Shown here: positions 46,944 through 54,737 of the stretch, one piece after another
How the letters are laid out: the number at the start of each line of letters is the position of its first letter
How positions within the stretch are numbered: the first letter of the stretch is position 1
Assembly (NCBI GenBank): GCA_900541965.1
Contig: UQLN01000010.1
Span: forward strand, 36,430 to 100,429
DNA length: 64,000 bases
Direction of reading: 5' to 3'
From: an uncultured Parabacteroides sp.
GTDB lineage: Bacteria > Bacteroidota > Bacteroidia > Bacteroidales > Tannerellaceae
Program-made: the position numbers and the translations under genes
The notes under the pieces: generated by a model
Told to the model about the DNA's origin: nothing
Seen by the model: the letters and a program-made list of their open reading frames with translations, nothing else
Databases searched by the model: none

Positions 46944-47002
46944 CATAGTTATGGTTTTTGAAATTCATAGTTATGATTTCGGAAAACCATAACTATGAAT
47001 TT
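46944..47002. repeat. Three CATAGTTATG-type elements at 22-bp period (array 3), with alternative hairpins
   Basis: CATAGTTATG occurs at 46944-46953 and 46966-46975, and its reverse complement CATAACTATG at 46988-46997; starts are exactly 22 bp apart. The second and third copies extend to a perfect 15-bp stem (46961-46975 with 46988-47002). The first copy can instead pair with the third over 15 bp (46944-46958 with 46983-46997), so two exclusive hairpins are possible. The array sits between the divergent oxidoreductase and glyS genes. The rest of 46781-47248 holds no gene I can support. Confidence 0.75.
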
Positions 47003-47248
47003 ACTTTATCCGCAATTATGGAGCGATATACTGAAACACCAATAATCATGCCCGCATATCTTTTTGTACAAGGCATTATTATCATATCCTTTTTAGAAAA
47101 ACATCCGGTATATCACCTTAAATATCTTTATAAGATGCTGTAAATGGTGGACATTACCAAAAAAATCATTTACTTTGCAGGCTTGATAATATGTAAGACC
47201 AATTAGGCGGCATATTAGCGTATTTTCTAATTGGAAAAATAATATACT

Positions 47249-48793
47249 ATGGCACAAGAAGATGTATTTAAGAAGTTAGTTTCGCACTGCAAAGAATATG
47301 GATTTGTATTTCCTTCATCCGAAATCTATGATGGACTGGGTGCAGTGTACGATTACGGGCAGTATGGTGTAGAGTTGAAGAACAATATAAAGAAATATTG
47401 GTGGGACAGCATGACGTTGCTTCACGAAAATGTAGTAGGTATCGACTCCGCAATTTTCATGCACCCGACTATCTGGAAAGCATCCGGTCATGTAGACGCA
47501 TTCAATGACCCTTTAATCGACAACAAAGATTCCAAGAAACGCTATCGTGCAGACGTGTTGATTGAAGACCATTTAGGTAAAATCGAAGAAAAGATGAATA
47601 AAGAAGTGGCTAAAGCCGCTAAAAGATTCGGTGAAGCATTCGATGAAGCGCAATTCCGCGCGACTAATGGACGCGTATTGGAATATCAGGCAAAATGGAA
47701 CGAGATACACGAACGCTATTCCAAAGACATGAACGATTCCAATTTCGAGGATTTGCGCCAGCTCATCCTGGATTGCGAAATTGTTTGCCCGATTTCAGGA
47801 ACACGCAACTGGACTGAAGTCCGCCAGTTCAACCTGATGTTCTCTACCGATATGGGGTCTACTGCCGATGGTGCCATGAAAGTATATCTGCGCCCGGAAA
47901 CGGCACAAGGTATTTTCGTTAACTTCTTAAATGTTCAGAAAACGGGACGTATGAAAGTTCCTTTCGGTATCGCACAAATCGGTAAAGCATTCCGTAACGA
48001 GATTGTAGCCCGTCAGTTTATTTTCCGTATGCGTGAATTCGAACAGATGGAAATGCAGTTCTTCGTTCGTCCGGGTGAAGAAATGGAATGGTTCAAGAAA
48101 TGGAAATCTACCCGTCTGAATTGGCATAGAGCAATGGGGCTGGGAGATGCTAAGTATCGTTACCACGACCACGAAAAGTTGGCTCACTATGCAAATGCAG
48201 CTACTGATATCGAATTTGAAATGCCGTTCGGTTTCAAGGAAGTGGAAGGTATCCATAGCCGCACCGACTTCGACTTGAGCCAGCATGAAAAGTTCTCTGG
48301 TAAAAAAATCCAGTATTTCGACCCCGAACTGAACAAGAGTTATACTCCGTACGTTATCGAGACTTCTATTGGCGTAGACCGTGTATTCCTGAGTGTTATG
48401 GCAGGTTCCTACTGCGAAGAAACACTTGAAAACGGAGAAACACGTGTAGTATTAAAATTGCCTGCAGCTTTAGCCCCGATCAAACTTGCCGTATTACCTT
48501 TGGTTAAAAAAGACGGCCTGCCAGAGAAAGCAGAAGAAATCGTAAATATGCTCCGTTTCGACTTCCGTTGCCAATATGATGAAAAAGATTCTATCGGTAA
48601 ACGTTACCGCCGCCAGGATGCAATCGGTACTCCTTACTGTATTACAGTAGACCATGATACATTAAAAGATAATTGTGTAACTATCCGTTTCCGCGATACA
48701 ATGGAACAGGAGCGCGTCAGCATCGACAAGTTGCACGAAATTATCTCCGATAAGGTTAGCATGAAGAATTTATTAAAAAAGATAATTGAATAA
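47249..48793 (+). CDS. glyS: Glycyl-tRNA synthetase
   Basis: This 514-aa class II synthetase of the single-chain (alpha2) type charges tRNA-Gly. Visible features are KKLVSHCKEYGFVFPSSEIYDGLGAVYDYG at the N-terminus, motif 2 AFRNEIVARQFIFRMREFEQMEMQFF, motif 3 ETSIGVDRVFLSVM, and a C-terminal anticodon-binding domain (APIKLAVLPLVKKDGLP, RYRRQDAIGTPYCITVD). It is followed after 4 nt by an FKBP lipoprotein gene. Confidence 0.96.
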   Translation: MAQEDVFKKLVSHCKEYGFVFPSSEIYDGLGAVYDYGQYGVELKNNIKKYWWDSMTLLHENVVGIDSAIFMHPTIWKASGHVDAFNDPLIDNKDSKKRYRADVLIEDHLGKIEEKMNKEVAKAAKRFGEAFDEAQFRATNGRVLEYQAKWNEIHERYSKDMNDSNFEDLRQLILDCEIVCPISGTRNWTEVRQFNLMFSTDMGSTADGAMKVYLRPETAQGIFVNFLNVQKTGRMKVPFGIAQIGKAFRNEIVARQFIFRMREFEQMEMQFFVRPGEEMEWFKKWKSTRLNWHRAMGLGDAKYRYHDHEKLAHYANAATDIEFEMPFGFKEVEGIHSRTDFDLSQHEKFSGKKIQYFDPELNKSYTPYVIETSIGVDRVFLSVMAGSYCEETLENGETRVVLKLPAALAPIKLAVLPLVKKDGLPEKAEEIVNMLRFDFRCQYDEKDSIGKRYRRQDAIGTPYCITVDHDTLKDNCVTIRFRDTMEQERVSIDKLHEIISDKVSMKNLLKKIIE

Positions 48794-48797
48794 GCGC

Positions 48798-49364
48798 ATG
48801 AAAAAGTATCTGCATATCGCGTTGATGTTATTATGTGTGGCTATTGTCTCTTCCTCTTGTAAGAAAGACAAAGATGACCCGGTTGATGAAGTGTGGAAAC
48901 TTGGCAATGAAAAAGCTTTTCAGAATAAAGCCGCCGACGCTTCATTTACAAAACTGGAGGCGTTGACTAATGACGGGCACATCTTCTACAAAGTACTTAA
49001 GCCGGGGGATGGCGAACGGATTTTCTACACAGACACAGTTCAGGTTTATTATAAAGGCTGTCTGGTCGGCGACAAAGACGGAAACCTGCTGACAGACCTG
49101 AGTAACGTGTTGAAAGACGGAGCCTGCTTCGATAAAAACATGTTTGAGGATGGAGAACCGGCTCAATTTGCAGTCAAAGGTGTAATTGCCGGTTGGCAGA
49201 CAGCGCTTCAATACATGAGAGTCGGTGACCGATGGGAGATATGGATTCCTCAGGAATTGGCTTACGGCAAGAGTGGAGGAACAAGCTCCAATGGTATTTA
49301 CAGACCTCCTTATTCTACACTGGTATTCGATGTCGAAGTCGTGAAGAAAGTTACTACAAAGTAA
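48798..49364 (+). CDS. FKBP-type peptidyl-prolyl isomerase lipoprotein
   Basis: This 188-aa lipoprotein starts at the ATG at 48798, with signal KYLHIALMLLCVAIVSSSC; the TTG at 48786 is not needed. The FKBP fold is seen in TDTVQVYYKGCLVG, DNMFEDGEPAQFAVKGVIAGWQTALQYMRVGDRWEIWIPQELAYG and PYSTLVFDVEVVK. It helps fold exported proteins. It is co-transcribed with glyS and followed by a strong terminator. Confidence 0.92.
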   Translation: MKKYLHIALMLLCVAIVSSSCKKDKDDPVDEVWKLGNEKAFQNKAADASFTKLEALTNDGHIFYKVLKPGDGERIFYTDTVQVYYKGCLVGDKDGNLLTDLSNVLKDGACFDKNMFEDGEPAQFAVKGVIAGWQTALQYMRVGDRWEIWIPQELAYGKSGGTSSNGIYRPPYSTLVFDVEVVKKVTTK

Positions 49365-49392
49365 TATATAAGAAAAGCATAATAAACAAGGG

Positions 49393-49426
49393 AACCGTTT
49401 CAAATAATCATTTGAAACGGTTTTTT
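49393..49426 (+). terminator. Terminator of the glyS-FKBP operon
   Basis: A perfect 12-bp stem (AACCGTTTCAAA / TTTGAAACGGTT) with a 6-nt loop is followed by a T-run. Confidence 0.88.
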
Positions 49427-49694
49427 ATTGACAAATACACAGACAGAAATATCATTTTTCATACTATTAAAATCATTCTGCATACATGATCAACGCTAAA
49501 AACCGACTACTTTTACCGCCAGATTTAGGAGAATAAACAGTTTTAACTTATTATCATGAAGACCTGTAGCCCGTCTCCATTCCTTTAAAGGAAATTTTTC
49601 ATATGGATTAAAGAATAAAACCCCTATAAACAATTAAAGGCTGTCTCACGACAACCCCTAACCAAACTTTGTTAACCTTAAATCTAATACTATT

Positions 49695-49787
49695 ATGAAA
49701 AAACCACGATACAAAGGTAAGGTTTCTCCTTTAATTGTCAAGACCTGGAATGTTAATTTGATTTATAGGAGATGCAATAAAAGCTAA
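49695..49787 (+). other. 30-codon ORF behind a SusC-like leader, possible gene remnant
   Basis: An ATG at 49695 opens a 30-codon frame (MKKPRYKGKVSPLIVKTWNV...) that has no recognisable fold. The bases just before it (AACCTTAAATCTAATACTATT) are, from memory, very like leaders that precede susC genes in Bacteroides. One reading is that a susC-type gene was lost here and only its leader and first codons remain. The rest of 49427-49870 holds nothing else I can support apart from the promoter of the GH43 gene. Confidence 0.3.
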
Positions 49788-49819
49788 TAGACAGAATACA
49801 TTGCCATGGAATTATTCTT

Positions 49820-49827
49820 TATATTTG
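49820..49827 (+). promoter_or_regulatory. -7 box of the GH43 gene
   Basis: TATATTTG matches TAnnTTTG, 43 nt before the ATG at 49871. Confidence 0.5.
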
Positions 49828-49870
49828 CATTGTTTCATTTTTTAAACCTCTAATAACTACTATTTTTATC

Positions 49871-50875
49871 ATGAAAATTTTACTCAATTCGTTTACCTGT
49901 CTTTTATTTCTTCTATGCTGTGTTTTTCCGATAAAAGCCCAAACTCAACACATCTCGGATATTCACATACGCGACCCTTATATATTGGCGGATACAAAAA
50001 ACAAAATGTATTATATGTACCGTTCCTCCGGTATACGCAACGACCAGGGAAAAGACCTCGGAGGCGTAGAAGTTTTTAAAAGTAAAGACCTCAAAAACTG
50101 GGAAGGTCCTATCCGGACATTTACCGTACCGGAAAATAACTGGATCACCGGAGCCGTATGGGCGCCCGAAGTACATGCCTATAAAGGGAAATATTATCTG
50201 TTTGCTACTTTGAACAGTGACATCAAATGGAAAAAAAGCCGGAAAGGATGGCCGGACTATCTATTCAGGGGGACTCAGATATTTTATTCCAATTCCCCGG
50301 AAGGTCCGTTCCTGCCATTTGATTTGGTTCCCCAAACACCGATGGACCGGATGGCACTCGACGGTACGCTTTGGGTGGAAGATGGCATTCCCTACATGGT
50401 TTACTGCCATGAATGGGTACAGGTAGCCGACGGCACGATGGAACTGGTACAGCTTGCTAAAGACTTATCTGCACCTGTAGGGGAATCGCAAACTCTATTC
50501 TGCGCATCTGCAGCAGACTGGTCGACAGGAAACGTATCCATGGCATCGCTACCGACTTCATATGTTACCGACGGTTGTTTTCTTTACCGTACAAAGACAG
50601 GCAAACTTTTGATGATATGGTCCAGCTTTATGAATGGGGAATATGCTATCGGTATCGCAGAATCTACAACAGGAAAAGTTGCCGGTCCGTGGAAACAGCA
50701 AACCACTCCCTTATTCAACAAGAACGGCGGACATGGGATGATATTTAAATCATTCGATAATAAACTATACATTACTTTCCATGGCCCAAACAATCCGGGA
50801 GGTGCCGAAAGAGCACATATTTATGAACTGGATGATACAGGGGATACACTGGTATTAAAAAAAGAGCTTTTATAA
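49871..50875 (+). CDS. GH43-family glycoside hydrolase
   Basis: This 334-aa secreted enzyme has a signal peptide (SFTCLLFLLCCVFPIKAQ) and the five-bladed beta-propeller of GH43/GH117-like enzymes. The catalytic-base aspartate is in IHIRDPYILAD, WAPEVHAYKGKYYLFAT is the conserved second blade, and ALDGTLWVEDGIPYMVYCHEW and GGHGMIFKSFDNKLYITFHGPN follow. Substrates in the family are arabinans, arabinoxylans or galactans; the subfamily cannot be told. It is near a GH78 rhamnosidase gene, suggesting pectin side-chain or rhamnogalacturonan use. Confidence 0.9.
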   Translation: MKILLNSFTCLLFLLCCVFPIKAQTQHISDIHIRDPYILADTKNKMYYMYRSSGIRNDQGKDLGGVEVFKSKDLKNWEGPIRTFTVPENNWITGAVWAPEVHAYKGKYYLFATLNSDIKWKKSRKGWPDYLFRGTQIFYSNSPEGPFLPFDLVPQTPMDRMALDGTLWVEDGIPYMVYCHEWVQVADGTMELVQLAKDLSAPVGESQTLFCASAADWSTGNVSMASLPTSYVTDGCFLYRTKTGKLLMIWSSFMNGEYAIGIAESTTGKVAGPWKQQTTPLFNKNGGHGMIFKSFDNKLYITFHGPNNPGGAERAHIYELDDTGDTLVLKKELL

Positions 50876-50927
50876 TACAAAGGCCATAAGTACTAAATAA
50901 GGATAACCGTTGAATGAACGGCATATA

Positions 50928-50957
50928 AAAAGGGGAAGGCAAAAACCTTCCCCTTTT
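50928..50957. terminator. Bidirectional terminator between GH43 and PepSY-like genes
   Basis: A perfect 12-bp stem (AAAAGGGGAAGG / CCTTCCCCTTTT) with a 6-nt loop lies between the convergent genes. Confidence 0.85.
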
Positions 50958-51016
50958 AACTTCAACAGAGCTTATAATCTCATTGATTGCTTTAATCTAT
51001 AAAAAATCCAAGCTCA

Positions 51017-51328
51017 TCATTTTACTTCTTCACCTTTATCGTTGAAGATTACTGTGCTTTCAGTGCCCTCTATTGATACAATAACAAGTTTATATGTTTT
51101 AACGCCTTCTTTTTCTGCAACAGCAGCTTCTTTAATGGTCTGACCGGCATATGCTTTTTCAACGCCAGCTTTTACTGCATCAGGAACACTTGCCACATCA
51201 ATTTTTGTATACTCATCCTGAGTCGACTGAACACAGCATACTTCCATAGAATTAAGACTTTCTGCTGCAAATGCACTGAAACTACCCACACTCATCATTA
51301 CTGCCATTGCTACTAATACCTTCTTCAT
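51017..51328 (-). CDS. PepSY-like small secreted protein
   Basis: This 103-aa protein has a signal peptide (KKVLVAMAVMMSVGSFSAFA) and one PepSY-like/DUF2874-type repeat (PDAVKAGVEKAYAGQTIKEAAVAEKEGVKTYKLVI, ending VIFNDKGEEVK). Such proteins are periplasmic and of unclear role. The mature N-terminus carries a CC pair. It is transcribed alone, toward the GH43 gene, and shares its upstream region with the divergent rhamnosidase gene. Confidence 0.8.
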   Translation of the reverse strand: MKKVLVAMAVMMSVGSFSAFAAESLNSMEVCCVQSTQDEYTKIDVASVPDAVKAGVEKAYAGQTIKEAAVAEKEGVKTYKLVIVSIEGTESTVIFNDKGEEVK

Positions 51329-51591
51329 GACTTTTTAAGTTTTTAATTAAACAATACTTGAAAACCCTAGGTTGCTAAGTATAGTGCAAGTGCCGTGCCA
51401 GAATAGGAACAGCAAACGCAATCCCTATACCTATAAAAGAAAATTCTATTTTGCCCGTAATGATATAGTGGAATATTGTAGAAAAATTGTGGAGATATAA
51501 TGGAAAAGTTCCACATAATAAATCTAAAAAAGACTCAAATGAAAAAAGACAACCTTTATATTTCAAAACAGGCCTTATCTCTTCCGAAATT

Positions 51592-51651
51592 AAAACATAT
51601 ATGTTTTGCGTTTAAAACATGCATGTTTCGTTTTCAAAACATATATGTTTT
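51592..51651. repeat. Array of three 16-bp palindromes at 22-bp period (array 2)
   Basis: The units are AAAACATATATGTTTT (51592-51607), AAAACATGCATGTTTC (51614-51629) and AAAACATATATGTTTT (51636-51651), starts exactly 22 bp apart. The layout is the same as at 12565-12624. It lies about 195 bp upstream of the rhamnosidase start and about 265 bp from the divergent PepSY-like gene. The rest of 51329-51845 shows only a promoter box at 51749. Confidence 0.85.
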
Positions 51652-51748
51652 AAAAAGAGGTATATTATCTGTTACAAACAACCTGTTTTAGGTCAGAAAT
51701 GATAATACTTCTATCATTTTTGAAGATAGAATCCCCAGCCAAAGTCCT

Positions 51749-51756
51749 TACTTTTG
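51749..51756 (+). promoter_or_regulatory. -7 box of the GH78 rhamnosidase gene
   Basis: TACTTTTG matches TAnnTTTG, 89 nt before the ATG at 51846 and about 100 bp downstream of palindrome array 2. Confidence 0.5.
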
Positions 51757-51845
51757 CAAGAAATTAGAATTATCGGCTGCTGAAATGCGATAATGAAGAA
51801 ACGGTCGACCGCCACGAATCAACAGCCTGTTAAAAAAATATTATT

Positions 51846-54611
51846 ATGAAAAAGTCCTGTTTCCTTATTTTACTATTTATCGGAATCTCTCTATCCATTC
51901 ACGCACAATCCATACATGTAACGGATTTAACCTGCGAATATCTGGAAAACCCTCTCGGTATCGATACCAATGCCCCTACTCTCGGATGGAAAATGCAATC
52001 ACAGGAAAGAGGACAATTACAATCCGCTTATGAAATACTGGTTGCTGCAAATGAGAACGACCTGCAAAATGAAAAGAAACTGCTTTGGAAAAGTGGCAAG
52101 GTAAACAGCAGAAAAAATGTAAATATCCGGTATGCCGGAAAAAAACTTAAGCCATTCACACGCTACTACTGGAAAGTACGTGTATACAACCAGAAAAACG
52201 AAGTATCGGCATGGAGCCTTCCCGCGTTTTGGGAAACGGCCATGCTGCAATCTACCGATTGGAAAGCTCAATGGATAGGCGATGGATCCGTCCCTCCTGC
52301 TAAAGAAGAAGATTTTTATAAAGATGACCCGGCACCATTGTTCCGTAGCACATTTACATCGCAAAAACCAGTAAAGGCAGCCCGCCTGTATATTTCCGGT
52401 CTGGGATATTACGAAGCCTATATAAATGGGAACCGGGTAGGCGACCGGGTATTGGAACCGGGATGGACGAATTATGGCAAAGAAATCCTGTATAGCACTT
52501 ATGATGTCACTTCCTTGCTTCAAGAAGGAAAGAATGCTATCGGGGTCATGTTGGGAAACGGTTTTTTCAATCCTCTTCCCATGAGAATATTCAAACCGCT
52601 CAGAGAATACTTCTATATCGGACGGCCCTGCCTGAAAGCACAGCTAAGGATTGTTTATGCCGATGATTCCGCAGAAACGGTTCTGACCGGCCCGGATTGG
52701 AAAACGGCACAAGGTCCGGTACTCCGAAATAATGTTTACTTAGGGGAACACTATGATGCACGTAAAGAAATAAAAGGCTGGGATACCCCTTCTTTTGACG
52801 ATGCACTTTGGAAAAACGCAGAGGCGCTTACACAAGCACCTACCGGTACATTAACTGCACAAATGCAACCTCCCATACGGATAACTAAAGTCTTCCACCC
52901 GACAAGAATGGCGGAAGTACGTCCGGGAGTATTCGTCTTCGACATGGGGCAAAACTTTGCCGGGGTTGTCCGCCTCAAAGTGAAAGGGCCGAAAGGAAGC
53001 ACTATCAAGATACGATATGGCGAAGATATTTATTCGGATGGAAGCCTGAATGTGATGACTTCCGTAGCCGGGCAACAGAAAAAGATATGGAATGCAGATT
53101 GGGAACAACCCGGTCAGCCACAAACGGCCTGGCAGGAAGACCGCTATACATTGAAAGGAGAAGGTACTGAAATATGGGCACCCCGCTTTACCTTCCATGG
53201 TTTCCGTTATGTGGAAATAACCGGATGGCACGGACGTCCTTCACTTGAGAACATAGAAGGACTTCGCCTGAATGCAGACCTGCCAAAGAACGGTTCTTTC
53301 GAATGTTCCAATCCGATGCTAAACAAGCTGAACGAGGTTTTGGACTATACTTTCTTAAGTAATGTTTTCAGTGTACAGTCGGATTGTCCGGCACGGGAGA
53401 AATTCGGATATGGCGGCGATATTGTAGGTGTGGCACGTACCTTCTGCTGGTTTTATGATATGGAAAACTTCTACCGGAAAGCTATCCGCGATTTTGCAAA
53501 CGACCAACGCCCTTCAGGAGGTATGACAGAAACGGCACCGTTCAATGGGATAGCCGACAAAGGTTTAGGAGAAGACTCCGGCCCTATCGGATGGCAATTG
53601 GCTTTTGCCTTCATGCAGAAACAATTATATGATTATTATGGTGACCTGGAAACGATCAAAACCTACTATCCGACCTTCGTGAAGCAGGTTGAATTTATCC
53701 GTTCGCAAGCAAAAGATAACAGGATAGAAGATTGCATAAACGACCATGAAAGCCTCGAACAACGTATCCCGGCTTTATTTGCAACCGCCCACTATTATCA
53801 TCACACATTATTAGTGTCGGAATTTGCTTCGTTACTTAATAAACAGGAAGATGCAAAAAAATACAAAGACCTTTCCGAAGAAATAAAAAAGGCATTCATC
53901 AGCCAGTTCCTTATTTCAGGAGACGGGACTGTAGGAAACGGGACACAGGCAGCCCAAGCATTCGCGCTCTATTACGGACTTCTGCCGGATACGGAAAAAG
54001 ATGCTGCACTCGATGGCCTCTTAAAAGCCATCGAAAAGCGGGACGGACATATTGCAGCCGGTATATTTGGCGTCCCTGCCATCCTGAACGTGCTACGTGA
54101 AAATGACCGGAATGATATTGCGTACAAAATGGTTACGCAAACTTCTTTCCCCGGATGGGGGCACATGCTCCAGTCCGGAGCTACCACCTTATGGGAAACC
54201 TGGCAATACTCTGACAATGTATATTCGCACAATCATCCGATGTTCGGTAGCGTAGGCGAATGGATGTACCAATCTCTGGGAGGAATAAACTCCATAGCTC
54301 CGGGATTTAGCGAAATAGTAATCAAACCTCAACCGACAGAAGGTTTGGATTGGGTAAACTGCTGTTACCAATCAGTAAATGGGGAAATTACAAGCAACTG
54401 GAAAGCAGAGAACGGAACCTTTACGCTGCATGTCCGCATTCCTGTAAATTCAAAGGCTATCGTATATATACCTGCTCCCCGGACAGCATCTGTCAAAGAA
54501 GGTGGAAAAACAATAAACGAGGCCGAAGGTATTAGACCGTTAGGATATGAAAACGGATACCATCGTTTTACCGTGGGTTCTGGTAATTATTCATTCACAG
54601 CCGGTAAATAA
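51846..54611 (+). CDS. GH78 alpha-L-rhamnosidase
   Basis: This 921-aa secreted enzyme releases terminal alpha-L-rhamnose. The signal peptide ends ...LSIHAQ. Then come beta-sandwich domains (LTCEYLENPLGIDTNAPTLGWKM; AARLYISGLGYYEAYINGNRVGDRVLEPGWTNY), a rhamnosidase B domain, the six-hairpin catalytic domain (QSDCPAREKFGYGGDIVG, MTETAPFNG, GWGHMLQSGATTLWETW), and a C-terminal beta domain. The acidic catalytic residues lie in the DCPAREK-GGD and ATTLWETW motifs. It is followed by a DUF5107 protein gene, with a striking palindrome between them. Confidence 0.93.
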   Translation: MKKSCFLILLFIGISLSIHAQSIHVTDLTCEYLENPLGIDTNAPTLGWKMQSQERGQLQSAYEILVAANENDLQNEKKLLWKSGKVNSRKNVNIRYAGKKLKPFTRYYWKVRVYNQKNEVSAWSLPAFWETAMLQSTDWKAQWIGDGSVPPAKEEDFYKDDPAPLFRSTFTSQKPVKAARLYISGLGYYEAYINGNRVGDRVLEPGWTNYGKEILYSTYDVTSLLQEGKNAIGVMLGNGFFNPLPMRIFKPLREYFYIGRPCLKAQLRIVYADDSAETVLTGPDWKTAQGPVLRNNVYLGEHYDARKEIKGWDTPSFDDALWKNAEALTQAPTGTLTAQMQPPIRITKVFHPTRMAEVRPGVFVFDMGQNFAGVVRLKVKGPKGSTIKIRYGEDIYSDGSLNVMTSVAGQQKKIWNADWEQPGQPQTAWQEDRYTLKGEGTEIWAPRFTFHGFRYVEITGWHGRPSLENIEGLRLNADLPKNGSFECSNPMLNKLNEVLDYTFLSNVFSVQSDCPAREKFGYGGDIVGVARTFCWFYDMENFYRKAIRDFANDQRPSGGMTETAPFNGIADKGLGEDSGPIGWQLAFAFMQKQLYDYYGDLETIKTYYPTFVKQVEFIRSQAKDNRIEDCINDHESLEQRIPALFATAHYYHHTLLVSEFASLLNKQEDAKKYKDLSEEIKKAFISQFLISGDGTVGNGTQAAQAFALYYGLLPDTEKDAALDGLLKAIEKRDGHIAAGIFGVPAILNVLRENDRNDIAYKMVTQTSFPGWGHMLQSGATTLWETWQYSDNVYSHNHPMFGSVGEWMYQSLGGINSIAPGFSEIVIKPQPTEGLDWVNCCYQSVNGEITSNWKAENGTFTLHVRIPVNSKAIVYIPAPRTASVKEGGKTINEAEGIRPLGYENGYHRFTVGSGNYSFTAGK

Positions 54612-54646
54612 CAAATTATAATGCATCAGGCTTAAAAATTTCATGT

Positions 54647-54718
54647 TCCGGCATAACGGGAAATAATATCTATTGGTAACTTTGAGGCTGAGAGATTATT
54701 ATTTCCCGTTATGCCGGA
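54647..54718. repeat. 22-bp perfect palindrome with promoter box in its loop
   Basis: Positions 54647-54668 and 54697-54718 are exact reverse complements; the 28-bp interior holds TAACTTTG (54677-54684), a TAnnTTTG -7 match pointing at the DUF5107 gene. As RNA this is a very stable hairpin lacking a U-tract. It could be a terminator-like structure for the rhamnosidase transcript, a large operator, or a very small invertible element. The loop promoter would yield a leader of about 45 nt. Confidence 0.8.
54677..54684 (+). promoter_or_regulatory. -7 box of the DUF5107 gene, inside a palindrome loop
   Basis: TAACTTTG matches TAnnTTTG, 53 nt before the ATG at 54738. No -33 TTTG is seen. Confidence 0.4.
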
Positions 54719-54737
54719 TATATAAATTATGTAAGCC

